Positions 1 through 6,871 of a DNA stretch of 64,000 nt are shown piece by piece (position 1 is the first letter of the stretch; each line of letters starts with the position of its first letter). Under the pieces are notes generated by a model. It did no database searches and was not told the origin of the DNA. It worked only from the letters and a program-made list of their open reading frames with translations. Source of the DNA: an uncultured Alphaproteobacteria bacterium (GTDB taxonomy: Bacteria; Pseudomonadota; Alphaproteobacteria; HIMB59; GCA-002718135); the NCBI GenBank assembly GCA_902515745.1, contig CABXWB010000001.1:1-64000 (forward strand). Direction: 5' to 3'. A program made the translations under genes and the position numbers.

Positions 1-321
1 ACAATTATAATTGAGCTTATGTCATTATTATCAATAAAAACAAAATATAGTTTTTCATCTAAGTATAATATTAAGAGCAAGTCAGATATGAGATTAATTG
101 AAATCGTAAAGAGTATTGATAAAAATGGAATTTATCTCTCTGGTAAAGGTGGAAGTAAATATCAAAATGAAAACAAATTTTTAAAAAATAATATAATTTT
201 GCAATACATAAATTTTGATCATCCAACCTATAGCCAATTATCAGAAAAATTTTATAGTGGGTTATCAATTTTAGATTTTGTATTTAATATTGGATGGAAA
301 AAAGCATCTACATTAATATGA
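1..321 (+). CDS. WbqC-family protein, C-terminal part (truncated by window edge)
   Basis: The reading frame is open from base 1, so the visible protein is the 3' end of a longer gene; the ATG at 19 is probably internal. The residues IYLSGKGGSKY, followed by a hydrophobic stretch and LSILDFVFNIG near the end, match the C-terminal signature of the WbqC-like family (usual pattern YLSG..G..Y, then SILDLLFN.G). WbqC-like proteins occur in polysaccharide and surface-glycan loci and their reaction is not firmly known. The next gene, a secreted SH3 protein, starts 22 bp downstream. The family call rests on motif recognition only. Confidence 0.7.
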   Translation, partial: TIIIELMSLLSIKTKYSFSSKYNIKSKSDMRLIEIVKSIDKNGIYLSGKGGSKYQNENKFLKNNIILQYINFDHPTYSQLSEKFYSGLSILDFVFNIGWKKASTLI

Positions 322-343
322 TTTACTTAAATTCTTTCGAATT

Positions 344-928
344 ATGCGGTCAATTTATTTAGTTATTAACATAAATGTTTTTATACTATTTTTTTTTATT
401 TCTAATATAAGTTATGCAAAAAACATTGGTATTGAAACTGGATATAAAATACCTAGATTTGTTTCGTTAAAATCTAATGAGGCTAATATTAGGGTAGGTC
501 CTAGTAAGAATTATCCAATTAAATTAAAATATATTTTAAGTGATTTACCTATTGAGATTATAGAAGAATATCAAGAATGGAGAAAAGTAAAAGATTTTAA
601 AAATAATATTGGATGGATTCATAAAAGCTTACTATCTGGTAATAGAACAGGAATTGTTTTATCAAAAGAAAACAAAAGTATAGAATTATTAAATACTGTG
701 AATGGTATTGTTATTGGAGAAATAAGAAAAGGAAATATTGTTTATTTAGAAAAATGCAAGATTGATTGGTGTTTAGTTTCGATAGGAAATTTCAGAGGCT
801 GGATGAATAAAAAATATATTTGGGGTGTTAAACAAAATGAAATAATTAAAATAGGCTTTCTCCAAATAGTTGAAGATCTATATTGGAAGAGTATTAACTC
901 ACTGAAAAGAATACAAAAAAGATATTAA
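344..928 (+). CDS. Secreted bacterial SH3-domain protein
   Basis: This 194-residue protein begins with a signal peptide (hydrophobic residues about 5-23, ending ISYA-K). Two SH3-like repeats follow. The first, about residues 38-95, contains EANIRVGPSKNYP and the W..V.....GWIHKSLL pattern. The second, about 110-155, contains WCLVSIGNFRGWMNKKYIWG. This is the layout of alphaproteobacterial periplasmic SH3 proteins (SH3_4/DUF1058 type), which are thought to bind cell-wall material. No catalytic domain is visible. It may be cotranscribed with the preceding WbqC-like gene. The domain call is fairly sure and the role is unknown. Confidence 0.75.
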   Translation: MRSIYLVININVFILFFFISNISYAKNIGIETGYKIPRFVSLKSNEANIRVGPSKNYPIKLKYILSDLPIEIIEEYQEWRKVKDFKNNIGWIHKSLLSGNRTGIVLSKENKSIELLNTVNGIVIGEIRKGNIVYLEKCKIDWCLVSIGNFRGWMNKKYIWGVKQNEIIKIGFLQIVEDLYWKSINSLKRIQKRY

Positions 929-931
929 ATT

Positions 932-980
932 TGCTGGGCGCTAGGATTCGAACCTACGAATGACGACTCCAAAAGTTGGT
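932..980 (-). pseudogene. tRNA-Gln 3'-half remnant, att-like duplicate
   Basis: On the minus strand this segment matches the 3' half of the intact tRNA-Gln at 2426-2500. The T-arm block at 942-962 is identical over 21 bases and the anticodon-side block at 964-974 is identical over 11. They are separated by one mismatch, and a 1-base deletion lies in the acceptor stem. Homology stops in the anticodon stem: there is no D arm and no 5' acceptor strand, so it cannot fold as a tRNA. A 3'-terminal tRNA duplicate downstream of an intact tRNA in the same orientation is the usual trace of site-specific integration at a tRNA gene. Confidence 0.7.
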
Positions 981-1122
981 GAGGTAACTTTTATAGTGAT
1001 GAATTTGTTAGATAGCTTGGATTAATTTTTCTAAAATTTTCAAAAATGATGTTAGAAGTGTAGCCAAAATTTAATATTTTATTTTATATTAATTTTTTAT
1101 ATTCTAAAAAACTAGATCATAA

Positions 1123-2034
1123 ATGAATAAAACAGCAATAGTAACAGGAGCATCTCGTGGATTTGGTCGAGGTATAGCTCATGTACTTGCTACTGAAGGT
1201 AATTTTAAGGTATTTGCAACTGCAAGAAATAAATCTGCTCTTGATGCTCTAAAAGATGAAGTTGATTCTTTTAAAGGTGATGGAGAATTGATTCCCTATG
1301 TTTTAGATCAAAATAATGATGAAGATGTCAAAAAATTTTCAGAAGAAATAATTTTAAAAGAAGAAAAAATAGATTTACTCGTAAATAGTTCTTATCAAGG
1401 GCTAGTAGCAATGACACCTCATTTTGGTAAGCCATTTTGGGAGAGGCCTATCTCTGTGTATGACGGACATATGAATGTAGGTGTGAGAAGTTCATATGTA
1501 ATGAGTAAGCTAATAGTACCATCAATGATAAAAAACAATAATGGGCTAATTTTACAAATTTCTAGTTATGGTGGTTTTTTTTATCTTTTTGACGTTGGGT
1601 ATGGAGTTGCACATGCTGCAATGGATCGTCTGAGTTGTGATATGGCTATTGAGTTAAAAGAGCATAATGTAAGAGCAATAACTTTGCATCCTGGAGGTGG
1701 TCAAACAGAAATTACTGCATTTCCTGACGGAGAAAGTCCAAAATTTGTTGGTCGAGCTGTATATGCTTTGACTGAAAAAGCTGATGACGCTTTTTTATCT
1801 AAATCAAATGGGAAAACATTATTTACAATTGATTTGGCAAAAAAATTTGATTTTAGAGAAGATTATGATCATGATGGATCTATCAATGAGGCGCGTTACA
1901 AAAGTTCAAAACCTATTAAAGAAATGATGTTAAAGGCATTACCGCAATATGATAGTGAATCACCATTACCATCATTTAAAGAAACTAATAATTCTGGGTT
2001 TGCAGATTTATTTCCAGGAGCAAAAAAAATATGA
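1123..2034 (+). CDS. Short-chain dehydrogenase/reductase, DHRS1-like
   Basis: This 303-residue Rossmann oxidoreductase carries the nucleotide motif TGASRGFGRG (about residues 8-17) and LVNSS in place of the usual NNAG. Its long C-terminal part with FW..P.S.YDGHMNVGVRSSY and LHPGGGQTE resembles the DHRS1 branch of the SDR family. The catalytic motif reads Y-G-V-A-H, so the usual YxxxK lysine is a histidine, and the codon is clearly cat. That change may alter or abolish classical SDR chemistry. It is followed 12 bp later by an ABM-domain gene, and the pair forms the cargo of the tRNA-Gln-bounded insert. The substrate is unknown. Confidence 0.8.
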   Translation: MNKTAIVTGASRGFGRGIAHVLATEGNFKVFATARNKSALDALKDEVDSFKGDGELIPYVLDQNNDEDVKKFSEEIILKEEKIDLLVNSSYQGLVAMTPHFGKPFWERPISVYDGHMNVGVRSSYVMSKLIVPSMIKNNNGLILQISSYGGFFYLFDVGYGVAHAAMDRLSCDMAIELKEHNVRAITLHPGGGQTEITAFPDGESPKFVGRAVYALTEKADDAFLSKSNGKTLFTIDLAKKFDFREDYDHDGSINEARYKSSKPIKEMMLKALPQYDSESPLPSFKETNNSGFADLFPGAKKI

Positions 2035-2046
2035 AGGGGTTTTAAG

Positions 2047-2358
2047 ATGTCAATAATGGTTTGGATTAAAGTTCATATTAAAGAAGGTAAAATGGAGGAA
2101 TATATGAATTTACATAACTCACCAAATGGAAGAGCTTACACTTTATCTCAAGAAGGATGCAATAATATTATTAGATCAATAAATACAGAAAATAAAAATG
2201 TATTACTTTTAACAGAGGAATGGAGCTCCATGGATGATTGGGATAAATATATAGCTAAAAGAGAAAGTGGTGAAGAAGACGATAATTTTTTAAAGAAGAT
2301 AGAAAATCTTCTTACTGATAAAGGTCATGAAATCACATTTTCAGAAATAACTAAATAA
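2047..2358 (+). CDS. ABM-domain (dimeric alpha/beta-barrel) protein
   Basis: This 103-residue protein looks like a single antibiotic biosynthesis monooxygenase (ABM) fold. A first strand (MVWIKVHIKEGK) is followed by a helix, a second strand pair with LLLTEEWSSMDDWDKYI, and a C-terminal acidic helix. ABM proteins are small dimers; some are quinone-forming monooxygenases or heme-degrading enzymes, and many are uncharacterised. A good ribosome-binding site, GAAGGGG, lies about 10 bases before the ATG. The gene is 12 bp behind the SDR and almost certainly in the same transcript, so it may act on the same substrate. The fold call is moderate and the reaction is unknown. Confidence 0.65.
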   Translation: MSIMVWIKVHIKEGKMEEYMNLHNSPNGRAYTLSQEGCNNIIRSINTENKNVLLLTEEWSSMDDWDKYIAKRESGEEDDNFLKKIENLLTDKGHEITFSEITK

Positions 2359-2425
2359 ATAAATGAGTTTTAGTGTAACCAAAGTGTAGCCACATCATTA
2401 AATTCAAAAATGTTCACGGAAATAT

Positions 2426-2500
2426 TGGCTGGGGCGGTAGGATTCGAACCTACGAATGCCGACTCCAAAAACCGGTGCCTTACCGCTTGGCGACGCCCCA
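2426..2500 (-). tRNA. tRNA-Gln (anticodon UUG)
   Basis: Read on the minus strand from 2500 to 2426, the sequence folds as a 75-nt tRNA with encoded CCA. The acceptor stem TGGGGCG pairs with CGCCCCA over all 7 bp. The T arm contains the invariant GGTTCGAATCC. The anticodon loop reads TTTTGGA with TTG at positions 34-36, flanked by a 5-bp stem with two G-U pairs. The discriminator base is G. A degraded copy of its 3' half lies 1.4 kb downstream at 932-980. Confidence 0.95.
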
Positions 2501-2512
2501 AAATATGATTAC

Positions 2513-2541
2513 TCTCTAGTATTTAGCACAAAATAAGTCAA
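2513..2541 (-). promoter_or_regulatory. Candidate sigma-70 promoter of tRNA-Gln
   Basis: On the minus strand a TTGACT (-35) at 2541-2536 is followed by a 17-nt spacer and TAGAGA (-10, weak) at 2518-2513. TACTAG overlapping by three bases is an alternative -10. Either would start transcription a few bases before the tRNA 5' end at 2500. The -35 is good and the -10 is poor, so this is tentative. Confidence 0.4.
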
Positions 2542-2662
2542 ATTCTTCGAGTGCGACATTACCATAAAAAGTAATAAAAAGCAGAAAAAGTGATCAGTAT
2601 TGATTCCAGATTGATTCAAAACAAGGGATTTACATTTTTAAAGCTAAACCTATTTAAATTTT

Positions 2663-3352
2663 ATGCAAAAATTACTTACTATAATTTTATTCTTATCAAT
2701 TTTTTTACCAATTTCTCATCTTAATGCAAATAATGAAAAATTGTATGAGAGACTTGTCAATGATTGGTCTACTATTTTTCCTGATGGGAATAGAAATGCA
2801 GCAGGCCCGAGATTCTTTAAATATATTTTAGACCAAAACTTAGAATATGAAGAGTTTATGCAATTTAATAAGTTATACTGTGCTGTTTCGGGTTCTCTTT
2901 TACCTCCAGATGCTCAACCAGATGAAATTTTTCTTACTAATATAGAAAACAAAGAAAAAATTTGCGGTCAATATTATAAATGTTGTTGGCCTTGCTTATG
3001 CGATGTAATGAAATATTCAGAAACAAAAAAAATCAACATTGATTTTAAAGATCAATCAAAAGATATCTATACAGTCGTTATTGATAATCCATGTAATAAA
3101 AATGATTTTCCCGAACTTGTTAATAGAGATTATTTTTGTGAAGGTAATGAATTAAATGAAGAATATACATACTCAGTAAATAACAAACTTGTTATTGGTG
3201 TATTGCATAATGCAAAAATATGTGATGCTTACGATATAGATTATATAAAAAATGACCAGATAACAGGTCCTATGTGCGAAGCTAGAAATAGTATGCCTCT
3301 TGAAGAACTAAATTTTGGAATGGGCGACATTTTTATTAGATTGGCAAATTGA
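2663..3352 (+). CDS. Secreted cysteine-rich protein of unknown function
   Basis: This 229-residue protein has a clear signal peptide (hydrophobic residues 3-20, SHLNA-N cut region). I do not recognise the family. The mature part holds ten cysteines, including a dense CCWPCLC cluster near residue 108, which suggests disulfides or a bound metal in the periplasm. No transmembrane segment is seen after the signal. It abuts an FG-GAP/ASPIC-UnbV protein that is also exported, so the two are probably cotranscribed and may act together at the cell surface. Two GANTC sites (2602-2606, 2613-2617) lie in its upstream region. Confidence 0.6.
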   Translation: MQKLLTIILFLSIFLPISHLNANNEKLYERLVNDWSTIFPDGNRNAAGPRFFKYILDQNLEYEEFMQFNKLYCAVSGSLLPPDAQPDEIFLTNIENKEKICGQYYKCCWPCLCDVMKYSETKKINIDFKDQSKDIYTVVIDNPCNKNDFPELVNRDYFCEGNELNEEYTYSVNNKLVIGVLHNAKICDAYDIDYIKNDQITGPMCEARNSMPLEELNFGMGDIFIRLAN

Positions 3353-3363
3353 AAATACTTGAA

Positions 3364-4779
3364 ATGAGTAAGTTAGTTTTTATTTTTATCTTATTAATAT
3401 CTAGTATGGCTAAGGCAGAATTTTTTTCTAATATTTCAAATATAATTGAAAATAATAACAATAGATTAAGTTATGGGATTTCAGTAACTGACTTTGATAA
3501 AGATGGAAATTATGAATTTATTGTTGCAGGTTTTGGTTACTCTAATCTAGCTCTTAGTTATAAAAATGGAAAACTAATTAATACAATACAAGATCCTTTA
3601 TTTATTGATGAAGATAGAAGTACCATTGGCGTATCAGCTTGCGATATAGATCAGGATGGTTTTGAAGAAATTTATTTCTTAAATACTGATACGTATAGCG
3701 GTGAAAAAAAATACTCTGATAGATTACTGGATAACAATAACAAAATATTCGATTATTTTGAGTTAGAAAAAAATTTAGAAAATTTAAATTTGACAGCAGG
3801 TAGATCTGTTGTTTGTGTAGACAGAAATGGATCGGGAAAGTACGGCATATATGTTGCTAATTATGGGGGTCCTACTAGATTTTATGAAATTGAAGAAAAT
3901 GAAGTTGAAGATTTAGCTCCAATGCTTGGAATAGATAAAATAACTGGAGGAAGAGCGGTAATTTCAGGACATATAGTTTCTGAAAATATGGATATATATG
4001 CAGCTAATGAGAGAGGTCCAAATTTTTTATATAAAAATAATAACGGTAATTTTAAGGATATTGCGATTGAAAAAAATGTGCAAGATACTTTTCAAAACGG
4101 CAGAGGAACTGCTTTAACTGATTTTTTGTATAGAGGCGAACTTGATATTATAACAAGTAACTGGGAAGGTTATCATCGTATTTTTGTAAAACAAAAAGAA
4201 TCTTTTCTCGATATGTCTTCATTAGATTTTAGATCACCTAGTAGAATACGAACAGTTATATCGGCTGATTTTGATAATGATGGTTATGATGAAATTTTTT
4301 TAAATAATATCGGTCAACCAAATAAACTCTTTCGTATCCTTGATGAAGGAAACCTAGAAGAAATTAAGTTAGATGCAGCACTTGAAGCACAAGGTCTAGG
4401 AACTGGTGCTGCTGTTGCCGATATTGATGGAGATGGAATTTTAGAATTACTTATTTCTCATGGTGAATCTGGTGCTCAGCCACTAAGTTTATTTAAAGCA
4501 AATGTATTAAATACCAATTATGTTAGAATCAAACCTCTCAACACCTTTGGTGCTCCAGCTAGAGGTGCAACAGTCACGTTACATACAAATTTAAGAAATC
4601 ATGCAAAGACTATTGATGCAGGCTCAGGATATTTATGTCAAATGGAACCAGTAGCACATTACGGTTTACGTGAAGGTGAAATCATTAAAAATATAACAAT
4701 CAAATGGACGAATGGTACAATTGATAGTTATGAGATTAATGATATAAATAATATAATTGAATTTAAACAAGGAATATAA
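3364..4779 (+). CDS. FG-GAP repeat / ASPIC-UnbV domain secreted protein (CRTAC1-like)
   Basis: An exported protein of about 471 residues. I chose the ATG at 3364 because it gives a compact signal peptide (SKLVFIFILLISSMAKA). A TTG at 3349 would overlap the previous gene by 4 bp and add five residues. The body holds FG-GAP-type repeats with calcium-loop motifs: DFDKDGNYEF, DIDQDGFEEI, DFDNDGYDEI and DIDGDGILEL. The C-terminus (IKPLNTFGAPARGATV ... GLREGE..KNITIKWTNG) is an ASPIC/UnbV domain. Such proteins are predicted extracellular beta-propellers, with no assigned reaction in most bacteria. Confidence 0.85.
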   Translation: MSKLVFIFILLISSMAKAEFFSNISNIIENNNNRLSYGISVTDFDKDGNYEFIVAGFGYSNLALSYKNGKLINTIQDPLFIDEDRSTIGVSACDIDQDGFEEIYFLNTDTYSGEKKYSDRLLDNNNKIFDYFELEKNLENLNLTAGRSVVCVDRNGSGKYGIYVANYGGPTRFYEIEENEVEDLAPMLGIDKITGGRAVISGHIVSENMDIYAANERGPNFLYKNNNGNFKDIAIEKNVQDTFQNGRGTALTDFLYRGELDIITSNWEGYHRIFVKQKESFLDMSSLDFRSPSRIRTVISADFDNDGYDEIFLNNIGQPNKLFRILDEGNLEEIKLDAALEAQGLGTGAAVADIDGDGILELLISHGESGAQPLSLFKANVLNTNYVRIKPLNTFGAPARGATVTLHTNLRNHAKTIDAGSGYLCQMEPVAHYGLREGEIIKNITIKWTNGTIDSYEINDINNIIEFKQGI

Positions 4780-4783
4780 TCTA

Positions 4784-5242
4784 ATGTCTGTTGCTGAAAC
4801 ATTAAAAAAACCAGCTCCACGTTTTCATTGGAAATGTAAACATACATGGAGAAGAAGTGCTAAAAATACTGCTTGGTGTTTGCTAGGATGTAGTATTGGT
4901 GATTTTGGAACCATACTCTATTTTCAATTAACGGGCATTCCTTGGCCTACTCTTTATATTATGATCCTAGCAATCATTAATGGTATTATTACTAGCATCA
5001 TTTTAGAGACTGTCGTTTTATCAAGACAAATGATTATCAGCAAAGCTTTTAAAACAGCCATAGGAATGAGTTTAATTTCAATGGTGTCTATGGAAATAGC
5101 TATGAATGCAGTTGACTGGATCATTATGGGTGGCGCTAAACTTGTATGGTGGGTAATACCTATAATGCTTCTTGCAGGCTTTCTAACGCCGTGGCCATAT
5201 AATTATTACAGATTAAAAAAATATAATATTGCCTGCCATTAA
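4784..5242 (+). CDS. DUF4396-family membrane protein
   Basis: A 152-residue protein with four predicted membrane segments. I chose the ATG at 4784 because AAGGA lies about ten bases before it; an upstream in-frame TTG at 4757 sits inside the previous gene. The CLLGCSIGDFG motif followed by hydrophobic helices, MEIAMNAVDW, and a C-terminal WW..P..LAGFLTPWPYNYYRLKKYNIACH agree with the DUF4396 family (two conserved cysteines, terminal His). Metal or copper transport has been suspected for relatives, but nothing in this sequence proves it. It is 4 bp behind the FG-GAP gene. Confidence 0.7.
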   Translation: MSVAETLKKPAPRFHWKCKHTWRRSAKNTAWCLLGCSIGDFGTILYFQLTGIPWPTLYIMILAIINGIITSIILETVVLSRQMIISKAFKTAIGMSLISMVSMEIAMNAVDWIIMGGAKLVWWVIPIMLLAGFLTPWPYNYYRLKKYNIACH

Positions 5243-5299
5243 TTAAATTAATTCACAAACGAATATTGAAATTAGTTTAAACACACATATCTGATTTTG

Positions 5300-5764
5300 A
5301 TGATTAGAATATTAGTTACATTATTATTTATTAGTTCTGGAGTATTTGCTGCTGCAAGTTCAGATGACAGCAGCTCAAACATGTCTGCAGGTGAACAAGT
5401 TACTAAGCTTTACGATAAAGCGTACGAATTAGTCTATTACAAGAAATTTGATAAATCTATCAAATTACTTGAAAAAATGTCTAAGCGTAAAGATCTTGGT
5501 GATAAAAAAGCTGATGTGTATAATTTGCTTGGATTTAGTTACAGAAAACATAGTGAGCCAAATTTAGATAAAGCTTTTGATGCATATCAAATTGCATTAG
5601 AAGCAAACCCTGAACATTTAGGAGCACACGAATATCTAGGTGAGCTATACATCACACTTGGAAAGATGAATAAAGCAAACGAAATGTTGTTAAAGTTAGA
5701 AACTTTAGCTGGAACTAATTCTATGGAATATAGAAAATTAAAATCAGCAATTGATAATTCATAA
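5300..5764 (+). CDS. Periplasmic tetratricopeptide-repeat protein
   Basis: About 154 residues with a signal peptide (IRILVTLLFISSGVFAAAS) and a low-complexity Asp/Ser stretch after it. Three TPR-like helical pairs follow, from about residue 45 to the end (YKKFDKSIKLLEK..., AYQIALEANPEHLGAHEYLGELYITLGK). The ATG at 5300 is preferred over an adjoining TTG at 5297. The role is likely protein-protein contact in the periplasm; nothing points to a specific complex. A terminator-like hairpin follows directly. Confidence 0.7.
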   Translation: MIRILVTLLFISSGVFAAASSDDSSSNMSAGEQVTKLYDKAYELVYYKKFDKSIKLLEKMSKRKDLGDKKADVYNLLGFSYRKHSEPNLDKAFDAYQIALEANPEHLGAHEYLGELYITLGKMNKANEMLLKLETLAGTNSMEYRKLKSAIDNS

Positions 5765-5771
5765 CTATTAC

Positions 5772-5800
5772 AATTGCTCTTTTTAAAGAGCAATTTAACC
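5772..5800 (+). terminator. Hairpin after TPR gene, likely terminator
   Basis: The arms AATTGCTCTT (5772-5781) and AAGAGCAATT (5786-5795) form a 10-bp perfect stem with a 4-nt loop, starting 7 bp after the stop codon. The T run after the stem is short (TTTAA), so termination may be partial. The next gene starts only 7 bp further. Confidence 0.45.
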
Positions 5801-5801
5801 T

Positions 5802-6230
5802 ATGATAATTTATACTCTTAATTTTTTATTAGCGGTCTTAACAGGATCTATGATTTTCTTTATGGCTGTTGTCTCGCCTTCAGTCTTTACCACATTAAGT
5901 ACTAACGCCAGCAGTAAATTTTTAAGAACAATTTTTCCTCGAATGTTTTTATTTGGATTTATAATAGCCATTTTATCTTTAATCCTTAGTTATATTTCAG
6001 ATAATATTTTAAATTCTATTTTATTAGTAATAGTGGCCTTAAGTTTTATTATTAATAGAAATTATTTAACACCCAAAATTAATAATTTTAGAGATAAAGA
6101 ATTAGAAGGTGATAAAAAAGCATCTTCAAGTTTTAAATATATGCATTTGCTTTCAGTTTTATTGTTTGTATTGAATTTTATTATTTTAATTGGGATCGTG
6201 ATTAATAACTACTTTAATTATAATTTATAA
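5802..6230 (+). CDS. DUF4149-family (TMEM205-like) membrane protein
   Basis: A 142-residue protein with four hydrophobic helices. The N-terminal pattern LAVLTGSMIFFMAVVSPSVFTTL, the short loop with a conserved R before the second helix, and the LTPKINNFRDKEL loop before a KYMHLLSVLLFVLNF helix match the DUF4149/TMEM205-like family. The function of the family is unknown. Its 3' end overlaps the convergent pdeM gene by 13 bp. Confidence 0.7.
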   Translation: MIIYTLNFLLAVLTGSMIFFMAVVSPSVFTTLSTNASSKFLRTIFPRMFLFGFIIAILSLILSYISDNILNSILLVIVALSFIINRNYLTPKINNFRDKELEGDKKASSSFKYMHLLSVLLFVLNFIILIGIVINNYFNYNL

Positions 6231-6871
6231 ACTTTATCCTGTCCAACAGGATAAATACTCAAATTATTCTTACCCAATACATCACTTATTTGTGTAGAAT
6301 GGATATCCAATCCACCCGTTAAAATTCCAAAACTTGGTAAAATGAATATTTTTTCATTATGTACAAAACATGTTTTTAAAATAGTTTTCCCTCTGTGTGA
6401 AATTTTTACCTTTGGATGGTAGTGACCACAAATTTGAAATAAGGATGTTTCAATAGGTATGTGTGTAAATAAAAATTTTTCAATTTTGTAATTTGTAAAA
6501 TTTTTAAAACCTTCAATTTGTATATTTTTATCATGATTACCCTTGATCCATGTGAAATCAGTATTTTTCATATATTGACTAAGATTTTTATAATCTTGAT
6601 CTTTTATACTCAAAGTTGAAAAAACATCGTGTAATAAATCACCAACTATAATTAAATTACTTGGTTTAATCTTATCTAAACTAACAAAAATTTTGTTTAA
6701 TATTTCTTTTGTATCATACGGAGGTAAGAATTGCTTATTCTTTGCATAACTAATAGATTTTCCTATATGTAAATCTGATACAATCAGGGTATTTAGTCTT
6801 TTCCAATAAAGAGATTTATTTGGGTAAGCATGAAATTCTTCATTGCCAAAATTAATTAATTGATAGTACAT
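6218..6871 (-). CDS. pdeM: Ligase-associated DNA damage response endonuclease PdeM
   Basis: A 217-residue calcineurin-like metallophosphoesterase. All metal motifs are present: SDLHIG (D33, H35), GDLLHD (about 78), GNHD (about 112) and GHYHP (about 150). The size, and its place directly behind an Lhr-like helicase with a beta-CASP nuclease and a LigB-type ligase next door, identify the ligase-associated PdeM group, thought to process DNA ends during repair. Its start codon lies 20 bp inside the helicase gene, so translation is probably coupled. Confidence 0.9.
   Translation of the reverse strand: MYYQLINFGNEEFHAYPNKSLYWKRLNTLIVSDLHIGKSISYAKNKQFLPPYDTKEILNKIFVSLDKIKPSNLIIVGDLLHDVFSTLSIKDQDYKNLSQYMKNTDFTWIKGNHDKNIQIEGFKNFTNYKIEKFLFTHIPIETSLFQICGHYHPKVKISHRGKTILKTCFVHNEKIFILPSFGILTGGLDIHSTQISDVLGKNNLSIYPVGQDKVYKL
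6233..6255. terminator. 10-bp hairpin between convergent genes
   Basis: TTTATCCTGT (6233-6242) and ACAGGATAAA (6246-6255) form a perfect 10-bp stem with a 3-nt loop. It starts two bases after the DUF4149 stop and lies inside the last codons of the opposing pdeM gene. It lacks a strong T tract on either side, so a bidirectional transcript-end structure is likely but not certain. Confidence 0.4.

Larger units (their letters stand above)
932..2500. mobile_element. Putative tRNA-Gln-integrated mini-island (SDR + ABM cargo, no integrase)
   Basis: The segment is bounded on the right by an intact tRNA-Gln and on the left by a degraded copy of its 3' half in the same orientation. This is the geometry left when an element integrates into a tRNA 3' end. 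Just inside both ends lies the 10-mer AGTGTAGCCA (1057-1066 and 2383-2392, with an AGTGTAACCA variant at 2372-2381), which resembles arm-type integrase sites. The cargo is two genes, an SDR and an ABM-domain protein. No integrase is present, so the element would be a decayed remnant or mobilised in trans. Imprecise duplication of a tRNA without any element is the alternative. Confidence 0.45.

Noticed and set aside
932-980. A second functional tRNA-Gln
   Set aside because: Only the 3' half is present; there is no D arm or 5' acceptor strand and the anticodon stem is broken.
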